Below are positions 1 to 7,170 of a DNA stretch of 64,000 bases, in pieces. Position numbers and translations under genes: made by a program. The notes under the pieces were generated by a model. It was given only the letters and a program-made list of their open reading frames with translations, had not been told where the DNA came from and searched no databases. This DNA comes from Phytohabitans houttuyneae (lineage in GTDB: Bacteria > Actinomycetota > Actinomycetes > Mycobacteriales > Micromonosporaceae), in assembly GCF_011764425.1 (NCBI RefSeq), contig NZ_BLPF01000001.1, forward strand, positions 3,711,001-3,775,000, written 5' to 3'. Numbering within the stretch: the first letter of the stretch is position 1; every line of letters begins with the position of its first letter.

Positions 1-387
1 GCGGAGATGGGTGACACGGCGGGCATCCGGGTGGCCAACGTCTTCCACGCCGGCGACGGCAACCTCCACCCGCTGGTGCTTTACAGCGAGGAGCGCGGCG
101 AGCACGAGCGTGCCGAGGCGCTCTCCACCGCGATCGCCGAGCTCTGCGTGGAGCTGGGCGGCTCGCTCTCCGGGGAGCACGGCATCGGCACCGACAAGGC
201 GTGCTCAATGCCGCGGATGTTCTCGGCGGACGACCTGGCCACGATGCAGCGGCTGCGGGCGGCGTTCGACCCCGAAGGGCTGTGCAACCCGGGCAAGGTC
301 TTCCCCACCCCGCGGCTGTGCGGCGAGCGGCCGGGGCCGTACCGCCCGCACCCGCTGGAGGCGGCCGGCGTCATCGAGCGGCTATGA
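1..387 (+). CDS. glcD: Glycolate oxidase FAD-binding subunit GlcD, C-terminal part
   Basis: This is the 3' end of an FAD-linked oxidase gene that begins before the window. The frame is open from base 1 and ends in TGA at 385-387. The visible part is the typical C-terminal domain of GlcD/D-lactate dehydrogenase flavoproteins, with FHAGDGNLHP (metal and substrate site), GSLSGEHGIG and the ending DPEGLCNPGKVFP. GlcD oxidises glycolate or a related 2-hydroxy acid together with GlcE and GlcF. Its stop overlaps the glcE start (ATGA), so the subunits are translationally coupled. D-lactate as substrate cannot be excluded. Confidence 0.9.
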   Translation, partial: AEMGDTAGIRVANVFHAGDGNLHPLVLYSEERGEHERAEALSTAIAELCVELGGSLSGEHGIGTDKACSMPRMFSADDLATMQRLRAAFDPEGLCNPGKVFPTPRLCGERPGPYRPHPLEAAGVIERL

Positions 388-1421
388 GGCCCACCTCGCT
401 CGCCGAGCTGCGTGACGCGGTGCGGGACACGCAGGGCACGCTGCTGGTCAAGGGCGCGGGCACGGCCGAGGGCTGGGCCGGCGTGCCGGACCCGACCGAC
501 CACGTGCTGGAGACGACCGGGCTGACCGGAGTGATCACGTACAACCCGGCCGACATGACGGTCGCGGTGCGCGCCGGCACGCCGTTTGCCGCGCTCCAGC
601 GGGAGCTGGCGGCCGGCGGGCAGCGCGTCTGTCTCGACCCGGCCCGCGCGGCGGCCGGTGCCACAGTGGGCGGGCTCGTCGCCACCGCGGACGCGGGCCC
701 GCTGCGTCATGCGTACGGCGGGCCGCGTGACCTGCTCATCGGCGTGACGGTGGTGCTCGCCGACGGCACCGTCGCCCGCTCCGGCGGCCACGTCATCAAA
801 AACGTCGCCGGGTACGACCTCGGCAAGCTGCTCTGCGGTTCGTTCGGCACGCTCGGCGTGATCGCGGAGGTGGTGCTCCGCGTACACCCGCTGCCGCCCG
901 CCTCCCGTACCGTCTCGATCCCCTGCGACGCGACGGAGGCCGTGGAGCACACGGGGCGGGTGCTTGAGGCGCGGCTGGAGCCGGCCGCGCTGGAGTGGTG
1001 CGACGGCGAGCTGCTCGCCCGGTACGAGGGTGTGGAGTCCAGTGTGGAGCTTCGCGCGGCGGCCACGCCCGGCGGCACAACGCTGTCCACTTCGGACGCG
1101 GAGGCGGCCTGGCGCAGGGTGGCCGAGGTCGGCGACGGCGACCTAGTGGTGCGCTGCGGCTCGCGCCCCAGCCAGCTGCCCGCCGTGGCAAAGCACGCCA
1201 CCTCGCTGACCAGCAGCACGGCGGTGGGCGTGCACACCCTCACCGTCACCGACGTCGACCGCCTCCGCGAGGAGTTCCCCCAGGTGACGGTGCTGCGTAG
1301 TGCACCCGGCACGCAGGCGTGGGGCGAGCCGCACGCGGCGGTACCGCTGATGCGCGCGGTCAAGCAGCGGTTCGACCCGGACGGCCGGCTGGGGCCGGGT
1401 CGCTACCGGCCGTGGTTCTAG
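384..1421 (+). CDS. glcE: Glycolate oxidase FAD-binding subunit GlcE
   Basis: Encodes 345 residues of the GlcE type, a shorter FAD_binding_4 protein that works with GlcD and GlcF. An N-terminal PCMH-type FAD fold is visible, with LLVKGAGTAEGW near residue 20, GATVGGLVATADAGP near residue 95 and GGHVIKNVAGYDLGKLL near residue 135. It ends DPDGRLGPGRYRPWF, the usual flavoprotein tail. The ATG at 384 is chosen because it overlaps the glcD TGA by 4 bp; the reading frame is open further upstream (from 201), but only over glcD. The next gene, glcF, starts 12 bp downstream, so glcDEF is one operon. Confidence 0.93.
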   Translation: MRPTSLAELRDAVRDTQGTLLVKGAGTAEGWAGVPDPTDHVLETTGLTGVITYNPADMTVAVRAGTPFAALQRELAAGGQRVCLDPARAAAGATVGGLVATADAGPLRHAYGGPRDLLIGVTVVLADGTVARSGGHVIKNVAGYDLGKLLCGSFGTLGVIAEVVLRVHPLPPASRTVSIPCDATEAVEHTGRVLEARLEPAALEWCDGELLARYEGVESSVELRAAATPGGTTLSTSDAEAAWRRVAEVGDGDLVVRCGSRPSQLPAVAKHATSLTSSTAVGVHTLTVTDVDRLREEFPQVTVLRSAPGTQAWGEPHAAVPLMRAVKQRFDPDGRLGPGRYRPWF

Positions 1422-1433
1422 AGGAGGGTTCGA

Positions 1434-2693
1434 GTGGCTTTCGACGTCGACCGGGCGCTGCTCGACGAGTGTGTCCACTGTGGCTTCTGCCTGCCCACCT
1501 GCCCCACGTACGTGGTCACCGGCGACGAGGCCGAGTCGCCGCGCGGCCGCATCTACCTCATGGACCTCGCGAGCCGGGGCGAGGCGCCGGTCGCCGGGCC
1601 GGTCACCCAGCACCTCGACTCGTGCCTCGGCTGCCTCGCCTGCGTGCCGGCCTGCCCGTCGGGCGTGAGGTACAACGCGCTCATCGAGTCGGCCCGCCCG
1701 CAGCTGGACCGCGAGGTGCCGCTCGACAGGTTCTTCCGGACGGCGGTGTTCGCGCTCTTCCCGTACCCGCGACGGCTGCGCGCCGCCGCGCTCGGCGGGC
1801 TGCTGTACCGGCGGCTGGGCATCCAGTGGCTGACCCACCGCTCAGGGCTGCTCGGCCGCCTGCCGGCGCGGGCGCGGGCGCTGGAAGGGCTGCTGCCGCC
1901 GGTGCGGGTCAAGGACCTGTTCTCGCGCACCCGGGGTGCCGAGCCGGCAGGTGGCGGCCGCACCGTGGCGCTGCTCACGGGCTGCGCCCAGCGGGTCTTC
2001 TTCAAGCCGGTCAACGACGCGACCGCGCGGGTCCTCGCCGCCGAGGGCTGCAACGTCGCCGTGCCCAGGCGCCAGGGGTGCTGCGGCGCGCTGAGCCTGC
2101 ACACCGGGCGGGACGTGGAGGCACGGGAGTTCGCGCGGCGCACGATCGACGCGTTCGAGGGGTACGACACGGTGGTCGTCAACGTGGCGGGCTGCGGTTC
2201 GGTGCTCAAGGAGTACGGCGAGCTGCTGCACGACGACCCGCGGTACGCCGAGCGCGCGGCCGCCTTCGCCGGACGCGTGCGGGACGTGAGCGAGGTGCTC
2301 GCCGAACTGGAGCCGGTGGCGCCGCGGCATCCGCTTCCGCTGCGGGTGGCGTACCACGACGCCTGCCACCTCGCGAACGCCCAGCGGATCACCCGCGAGC
2401 CCCGCGACGTGCTCCGCTCGATCCCCGGCGTCGAGCTCGTCGACGTGCCGGAGGAGAAGATCTGCTGCGGCTCGGCCGGCGTCTACAACCTGCTCCAGCC
2501 GGACATGGCCGAGCAGCTCGGCCGTCGCAAGGCGGAAAACCTGGCCTCCGCGCGACCGGACGTGATCGCGACCGGCAACGCCGGCTGCCTGCTGCAGATC
2601 CGCCGGTACACGGAGGACGGCACGCCGATCATGCACCCGGTGGAGCTGCTGGACCGGTCAATCCGGGGTGCAGCTGCGGAGACGGCGCCGTAG
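1434..2693 (+). CDS. glcF: Glycolate oxidase iron-sulfur subunit GlcF
   Basis: Encodes 419 residues. Two 4Fe-4S ferredoxin motifs lie near the N-terminus (CVHCGFCLPTCPTY near residue 12 and CLGCLACVPACPSGV near residue 65). They are followed by two CCG-type domains: QGCCGALSLHTG near residue 218 and KICCGSAGVYNL near residue 345. This is the GlcF/LutA-type electron carrier that passes electrons from the GlcDE flavins to the quinone pool. The start is GTG at 1434, preceded by GAGGAGGG about 9 bases upstream. The last 65 bp overlap the 3' end of the convergent MmyB-type regulator gene. Confidence 0.93.
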   Translation: MAFDVDRALLDECVHCGFCLPTCPTYVVTGDEAESPRGRIYLMDLASRGEAPVAGPVTQHLDSCLGCLACVPACPSGVRYNALIESARPQLDREVPLDRFFRTAVFALFPYPRRLRAAALGGLLYRRLGIQWLTHRSGLLGRLPARARALEGLLPPVRVKDLFSRTRGAEPAGGGRTVALLTGCAQRVFFKPVNDATARVLAAEGCNVAVPRRQGCCGALSLHTGRDVEAREFARRTIDAFEGYDTVVVNVAGCGSVLKEYGELLHDDPRYAERAAAFAGRVRDVSEVLAELEPVAPRHPLPLRVAYHDACHLANAQRITREPRDVLRSIPGVELVDVPEEKICCGSAGVYNLLQPDMAEQLGRRKAENLASARPDVIATGNAGCLLQIRRYTEDGTPIMHPVELLDRSIRGAAAETAP

Positions 2694-3507
2694 CGGTCGC
2701 GCTGCTCAACAGCCTCAGCGCCTGCTCGGACGGGCTGCCCGGCTCGGCGTGGTAGACGATCAGAAACTGTCCCGGGCTGCCGTTCACCGAAAACGTCTCG
2801 TACGCCATCGTCAGCTCCCCGACCATGGCGTGCACGTACACCTTGGTGCCAGCGGTCTTGGCACCCACGTCGTGGCGCGCCCACAGCCGGCGGAAGTCAT
2901 CGCTCTTCAGGGACAGCTCGCCGACCAGCTCGACGAGGCGCGGGTCGTCGAGGTCGGTGCCGGCCGTGGTCCGGAGCGTGGAGACGGTCTCCGAGGCCAC
3001 GCGCTCCCAGTCCTTGTAGATCTGCTTCGTCTCGGGGTCCAGGAAGATCACCCGGAGCTGGTTCTGCCCCTTGACCGAGCAGTGGTTGAGCGTGGCCGCG
3101 AGCCGGTTGTTGGCCAGCACGTCCAGGTAACGCCCGATCACCAGGGCCGGCGTGTCGGTCCAGGCCTCCAGCAGTCGTTCGAGGTGCGGGCTCACCCGCT
3201 CCGGCTGGCTGGGTCGGCGCCGCCGGCGGGTCGCCGGGCGGGCCAGCTCGCGCAGGTGGGCGACACCCTCCTCGTCCAGGGTGAAGACCCGGGCGAGCGC
3301 CTCGATCACCTGATCGGACGGGTGCTTGTCGCGGCCCTGCTCGAGGCGGATGTAGTAGTCGGCGCTCATCCCGGCGAGCAACGCGACCTCCTCGCGGCGC
3401 AGGCCCGGCACCCGCCTGCGCCCCGGGTCCGGCAGGCCGAAGTCTTCCGGGCGGGTCAGCTCGCGCCGCGCCCGCAGAAACTCGCCGAGCTGGTTGCTGC
3501 TGTCCAT
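2629..3507 (-). CDS. XRE-family regulator with MmyB-like ligand-binding domain
   Basis: Encodes 292 residues. A helix-turn-helix occupies about residues 8-75 (FLRARRELTRPEDFGLP, then RRVPGLRREEVALLAGMS and YYIRLEQGRDKHPS). The MmyB-like PAS-type ligand-binding domain follows (about 100-270), recognisable by ALVIGRYLDVLANN and WARHDV. In actinobacteria such regulators usually sit beside, and often repress, a divergent short-chain dehydrogenase gene, as here. The intergenic region carries two inverted repeats that could be its operators. The 3' end overlaps glcF by 65 bp in convergent orientation. The ligand is unknown; MmyB-type domains in general have been linked to fatty-acid-like ligands. 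Confidence 0.9.
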   Translation of the reverse strand: MDSSNQLGEFLRARRELTRPEDFGLPDPGRRRVPGLRREEVALLAGMSADYYIRLEQGRDKHPSDQVIEALARVFTLDEEGVAHLRELARPATRRRRRPSQPERVSPHLERLLEAWTDTPALVIGRYLDVLANNRLAATLNHCSVKGQNQLRVIFLDPETKQIYKDWERVASETVSTLRTTAGTDLDDPRLVELVGELSLKSDDFRRLWARHDVGAKTAGTKVYVHAMVGELTMAYETFSVNGSPGQFLIVYHAEPGSPSEQALRLLSSATATAPSPQLHPGLTGPAAPPGA

Positions 3508-3539
3508 CCGTCGAGCCTAGGCCGGCCGGCTGCGGCGAG

Positions 3540-3590
3540 CCTGGTCCCCGCACTACCAGGGTCCGCGACCCCAGGAAAAGCCCATCCTGG
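3540..3590. promoter_or_regulatory. Two inverted repeats between divergent MmyB-type regulator and SDR genes
   Basis: The 115-bp divergent spacer contains CCTGGT-N9-ACCAGG (3540-3545 and 3555-3560) and CCAGGA-N8-TCCTGG (3571-3576 and 3585-3590). Both have perfect 6-bp arms whose centres are about 30 bp apart. The placement suits an operator shared by the two genes. That the regulator binds here is inferred from position only. Confidence 0.45.
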
Positions 3591-3622
3591 ATGCCTCGCG
3601 GCGGCGCGGCGACGGTGGAGCC

Positions 3623-4378
3623 ATGACTGAGAACAACACACTTTCCGGCCGGGTCGCGGTCGTCACCGGCGCCACCAGCGGCATCGGTGCGGCCACCGCG
3701 CGCCGCCTCGCCGCTGCCGGCGCGTCGGTCGCCCTCCTCGGCCGGCGCGAGGACCGCCTCAAGGAGCTGGCCACCGGGATCGGCGCGGCCGCGGTGCCGG
3801 TCGCTGTCGACGTCAGCGACCAGCAGGCGGTGTACGCGGCCGCGGCCACCGTGCGCTCGGCGCTCGGACCGGTCGACCTCGTGGTGGCGAACGCGGGCGT
3901 CATGCTCGCCGCACCCTTCGAGTCGGCGCAGACCGCCGAGTGGGACCAGATGATCGGCACGAATGTCAACGGGCTGCTCTACACCGCCCGCGGCTTCGTC
4001 GACGACCTTCTCGCCGCGGCGGCGGACGGCAAGGCGGCGGACCTGGTGCTGGTGGGCTCGATCGGCGGCCACCAGGTGTTCGCCAACTACGCCGTCTACA
4101 CCGCGACAAAGGCGGCCGTCGCGCACCTGACGCGTGGACTGCGGGTCGAGTTCGGCCCGCGCGGGGTGCGGGTCAAGAACGTCGAGCCGGGCCTCGTCGG
4201 CACCGAGCTCGGCGACGGCATGCTGGACGCCGGCCAGCGCGAGACGCTCGCCGGGTGGCGGGAGGCCGTGCCGCCGCTGCCGCCGGAGGACATCGCGGAC
4301 GCGATCGCGTACGCCACCGCCGCCCCGCCGCGGATGAACGTGGCCGAGATGATCATCCTGCCCACGGTGCAGGGCTGA
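3623..4378 (+). CDS. SDR-family NAD(P)-dependent oxidoreductase
   Basis: Encodes 251 residues, the normal length for a classical short-chain dehydrogenase. The cofactor motif TGATSGIG is near residue 15, NAG near residue 89, and the catalytic Ser and Tyr-x-x-x-Lys lie in GSIGGHQV and YAVYTATKAAVAHL (about residues 135-160). ATG at 3623 follows GGTGGAGCC. The substrate is not predictable. The divergent MmyB-type gene is its probable regulator, because this gene pairing recurs widely in actinobacteria. Confidence 0.93.
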   Translation: MTENNTLSGRVAVVTGATSGIGAATARRLAAAGASVALLGRREDRLKELATGIGAAAVPVAVDVSDQQAVYAAAATVRSALGPVDLVVANAGVMLAAPFESAQTAEWDQMIGTNVNGLLYTARGFVDDLLAAAADGKAADLVLVGSIGGHQVFANYAVYTATKAAVAHLTRGLRVEFGPRGVRVKNVEPGLVGTELGDGMLDAGQRETLAGWREAVPPLPPEDIADAIAYATAAPPRMNVAEMIILPTVQG

Positions 4379-4497
4379 TCCTCGCCCCGGCCGCCGGATG
4401 TTTGGGGTGAGCTGGCCCGGCCGCGGGCGGTGAGGCCGCGGGAACGCACCCCAAGAAAACGCTCCGCTGCGCTCCACGTTTCCCCGGGGGCCCCGCG

Positions 4498-4531
4498 CAA
4501 CGGTCCGGACCACCACGGACATCGCGGTAGC
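4498..4531 (-). repeat. 34-bp dispersed intergenic repeat, copy 1
   Basis: Read on the minus strand, this segment matches 37466-37499 (plus strand) at 31 of 34 positions. Its core is the perfect palindrome GGTCCGGACC. Both copies lie in non-coding DNA just beyond gene ends. The surrounding region 4379-4555 holds no gene that I can support. It also carries a GC-rich stretch with AAAACG and CGTTT flanking a CTCCGC repeat, which may form a hairpin between the SDR gene and the convergent small membrane protein gene. Confidence 0.5.
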
Positions 4532-4555
4532 CCGGAATCTCTTGAAATGAAACCG

Positions 4556-4837
4556 CTAGGGCGGGATGACGACGCCGGCGGTCGGCTCGGGACGGTGGAT
4601 GCGGGAGCGGTCGTCGAAGATGATCGGGTCGTGGTCGCGGGTCTGGTTGAGCGCCCACAGGCCGATCAGGTCGGCCAGCGCGAAGACGATCGCGATCAGC
4701 ACCGCCAGCACGAGCCGGCGCCGGCGCTCCCGCCGCCGCCACTCGGCGCGCGCCTTCTTGTACGCCGGCGGCGCGGCCTCGATCCCCGCGGCGAGCGCGC
4801 CGAGCGTCTCCCGCAGCCGGTCTTCGGTCCCGCTCAC
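4556..4837 (-). CDS. Small single-pass membrane protein downstream of SigE-family sigma gene
   Basis: Encodes 93 residues. The N-terminal half is polar (SGTEDRLRETLGALA, then RAEWRRRERRRRL) and is followed by one membrane segment, VLAVLIAIVFALADLIGLW (about 47-66), and a short outer tail ending in VVIPP. A positively charged stretch precedes the helix, so the N-terminus is probably cytoplasmic. The gene lies 76 bp after the sigma factor gene on the same strand, the usual place for a partner or anti-sigma-like membrane protein. No anti-sigma zinc motif (HxxxCxxC) is present, so that role is only an inference. Confidence 0.7.
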   Translation of the reverse strand: MSGTEDRLRETLGALAAGIEAAPPAYKKARAEWRRRERRRRLVLAVLIAIVFALADLIGLWALNQTRDHDPIIFDDRSRIHRPEPTAGVVIPP

Positions 4838-4913
4838 GGCCGTCCTCGCTTCGCTGAGGGCGACCGCGAGGCTCCAAGTCCGCTGCGCCTGATGATTCGT
4901 TCGCTTCGCTCCC

Positions 4914-5437
4914 TCATCGTCGCTCCTCCAGCTCCCGCGTGAGGGCGGCCATCCCGCGCGACGTGTGCGACTTCACCGCGCCGGCGGAGATGCCCATCGC
5001 CTCGGCGATCTCCGCCTCGCGCAGGCCCAACCAGTGTCGCAGGACGAGCGCCTCCCGCTGCCGGGCGGGCAGTTCTTTCAGCGCGGCCACCAGCGCCCGC
5101 TGGTCGTCGTGAAGCAGCGCCTCCGCCTCGGCCGAACTGCCGGACGGGACGGCCGCCTCGGGGTGGCGTGCTTGCGGACCACCTGCAGGTGGCGCAGCCG
5201 CATCCGGGTGAGGTTGCAGACGACCGACCGCAGGTAGGGCACGGCCGCGTCGCCGTCGCGCAGCTTCCTCCACCGCCGGTAGAGCTGGTAGAACGCCTCC
5301 GCGACGATGTCTTCGGCGTCGTCCGCGCCGAGCAGCACGGCGAGGCGGACCATTCCCGCGTACTGCGCCTGGAAGATCGCGGCCAGCGCGGCGTCGGCCT
5401 CGGCGGCCTGCTGCGCCCGGATCAGCGGTGACGTCAT
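4914..5437 (-). pseudogene. SigE-family RNA polymerase sigma factor, interrupted by a single frameshift
   Basis: An ECF-type sigma factor of the actinobacterial SigE family (about 174 residues when repaired) is split over two frames. The first part, from ATG at 5437, contains region 2 (FQAQYAGMVRLAVLLG, DIVAEAFYQLYRRW, YLRSVVCNLTRMRLR). The second part, ending at 4914, contains region 4 (ELPARQREALVLRHWLGL, EIAEAMGISAGAVKSHTS). The break is at the C4 run (minus strand) covering 5160-5163. Adding one C gives the continuous sequence RKHATPEAAVPSG, so the damage is one missing base and may be a sequencing error. Its ATG overlaps the symporter stop by 4 bp, so the two genes are coupled. Confidence 0.85.
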
Positions 5438-6924
5438 GTGGCCCGCACCGCCTCCCGCGGCCGGCTCAGCAGCGGCGTCAGCCCGACCGCCACGACGAGG
5501 TTGAGCGCGAAGGCGACCACTGCGGCGTACACGGGGACCTTGGCGTCACCGAACCCGACCGAGACGACCGAGGAGAAGCCGCCCCAGACCACGAGCAGCG
5601 TGCCGGCGACCATGCCGGTGGCCCAGCCGGCGAGCAGCGCCCACTTGTGCAGCCAGGTCGTGAAGAGGCCGATCGCCACCGCCGGAAACGTCTGCAGGAT
5701 CCACACCCCGCCGAGCAGCTGCAGGTTGATCGCGTCCTGGTTGCGCAGGCCGAGTACGAACGCGACGGCGCCCACCTTCGCGGTCAGCGAGACCGCCTGC
5801 GCGATCCGGGTCTGGTGCTTGGGCGTCGCGGTGGGGTGGAAGTACTCGACGTAGATGTTGCGGACGAACGCGGTGGCCGCCGCGATCGACATCACCGCCG
5901 CCGGCACCAGCGCGCCCACCACGAAGGCGCCGAAGAGCACGCCGGTCAGCGCGGCCGGCATGAGCTGGTCGACAAGCAGGGGTACCGCCGACTCCGCGTT
6001 GCCCGGCGGCGCCTCGACACCGGCGGCGAGCGCGGCGATCCCGAGGACGCCGAAGAGGCCGAGCACCGCGGTCCACGCCGGCAGGGCCACGGTCACCTTG
6101 CGCAGCGTGTCGGGCCCTTTCGCCGCGAAGGCCGCGGTGAGCACGTGCGGGTACACGAGCAGGGCCATCGCCGAGCCGAGCGCGAGCGTGGCGAACGCGG
6201 GGAACAGCTCGGGCTCCAGCGCCAGCGCCGTGTGGCGGGTGGCCGCGGTCTCGAACATCCGGCCCGGCCCGCCCAGCTCGTCGAGGACCACCGCGACCAC
6301 GGCCAGCGTGGCCCCGAAGATCGCCGCACCCTTGACGATCGAGATCACCGCGGGCGCCCGCAGCCCGTGCCGGTACGTGGCCAGCGCCAGCACGGCGAAC
6401 ACCGCGATCAGCGCGAGGTCGCCGGCGAAGCCGCGCGGGTACAGGCCGCCGGCCGTGAGCACGGCCCGGATGCCGAGGAGCTGGAGCGCGATGTACGGCA
6501 TCGTGGCGAGGATGCCGGTCAGCGCGACGGCGAGCGCGAGCGGCGGCGAGTCGTACCGCCCCTTCACGTAGTCGGCCACCGTGATGTACCCGTTGTCGCG
6601 GGCGACTGTCCACAGGCGCGGGAGCAGCACGAACGCGAGCGGGTACACGATCACCGTGTACGGCAGCGCGAAGAAGCCGAGCGCGCCGGCGCCGTAGACG
6701 AGGCCGGGGACGGCGGCGAACGTGTACGCCGTGTAGATCGTGCCGCCGAGCAGCAGCCAGGTCGTGGGTGCGCCGAACCGCCGGCCGGCCAGCGCCCAGC
6801 CCTCCAGCGTGGGCAGCGAGTCGTCCCGGCGGAACCAGCGCGCGCCCACCGCGATCAGCGACGTCCCGCCGACGACGGCGAGAAACGCGGCCACGGTGGC
6901 GAGCACGAGATCTCCCTGAAACAT
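5434..6924 (-). CDS. Sodium:solute symporter (SSS family), MctP-like carboxylate permease
   Basis: Encodes 496 residues with about 13 hydrophobic segments. SSS signatures include ARWFRRDDSLPTLEGWALAG near residue 25, GGTIYTAYTFAAVPGLVY, and PAAVMSIAAATAFVRNIY near residue 340. It resembles actinobacterial permeases for monocarboxylates such as pyruvate, lactate or acetate. The ATG at 6924 (MFQGDLVLATVAAFLA) is chosen because it starts the first membrane helix; 30 further codons upstream are open but would run into the divergent DUF3311 gene. In most actinobacteria DUF3311 is the co-directional upstream partner of this transporter; here it lies divergently, 38 bp away. Confidence 0.9.
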   Translation of the reverse strand: MFQGDLVLATVAAFLAVVGGTSLIAVGARWFRRDDSLPTLEGWALAGRRFGAPTTWLLLGGTIYTAYTFAAVPGLVYGAGALGFFALPYTVIVYPLAFVLLPRLWTVARDNGYITVADYVKGRYDSPPLALAVALTGILATMPYIALQLLGIRAVLTAGGLYPRGFAGDLALIAVFAVLALATYRHGLRAPAVISIVKGAAIFGATLAVVAVVLDELGGPGRMFETAATRHTALALEPELFPAFATLALGSAMALLVYPHVLTAAFAAKGPDTLRKVTVALPAWTAVLGLFGVLGIAALAAGVEAPPGNAESAVPLLVDQLMPAALTGVLFGAFVVGALVPAAVMSIAAATAFVRNIYVEYFHPTATPKHQTRIAQAVSLTAKVGAVAFVLGLRNQDAINLQLLGGVWILQTFPAVAIGLFTTWLHKWALLAGWATGMVAGTLLVVWGGFSSVVSVGFGDAKVPVYAAVVAFALNLVVAVGLTPLLSRPREAVRAT

Positions 6925-6962
6925 CGGGTAAACCGAATGCGCTGGTTGCGCAACTCTGCCAT

Positions 6963-7154
6963 GTGACGTCGAACACTGCACGGGTGATCGCGGGCGGCTG
7001 CCTGGCTGCCCCATTTGTCGCGTTGCTGTGGGTGCCTTTCTATGCCAGCGGCCCTTCGCTGGCCGGTGTGCCGTTTTTCTACTGGTACCAGATGCTATGG
7101 GTGCCCTTGAGTGTTCTACTCATGTTCATCGCCTACCTGCTGCTGCGTCGTTAG
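6963..7154 (+). CDS. DUF3311 small membrane protein
   Basis: Encodes 63 residues with two membrane helices. The DUF3311 hallmark is clear: ALLWVPFYASG, then PFFYWYQMLWVPLS. GTG at 6963 is the only start in frame that gives a family-length protein. Only 38 bp separate it from the symporter start on the other strand, so its promoter must reach into the neighbouring gene or the mRNA must be nearly leaderless. It leads the cstA-ybdD operon (16-bp gap). DUF3311 proteins are thought to be small subunits of SSS permeases; the function is not proven. Confidence 0.85.
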   Translation: MTSNTARVIAGGCLAAPFVALLWVPFYASGPSLAGVPFFYWYQMLWVPLSVLLMFIAYLLLRR

Positions 7155-7170
7155 CTCCTGGAGGCCCCCT

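Noticed and set aside
201-383. Upstream extension of glcE from 201
   Set aside because: It would overlap most of the glcD end. The ATG at 384 gives a 4-bp overlap and a family-length protein.
2668-3630. 320-residue plus-strand open frame opposite the MmyB-type regulator gene
   Set aside because: It is an antisense shadow without domains. The regulator on the minus strand has clear helix-turn-helix and MmyB signatures.
4914-5437. Programmed ribosomal frameshifting in the sigma factor and other split genes
   Set aside because: There are no slippery heptamers or stimulatory structures common to the sites. The same one-base deficit appears in unrelated genes, which fits missing bases better.
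5428-6966. 512-residue plus-strand open frame
   Set aside because: It is antisense to the SSS symporter, of extreme Arg/Gly/His composition and with no domain. The minus frame shows transporter helices.
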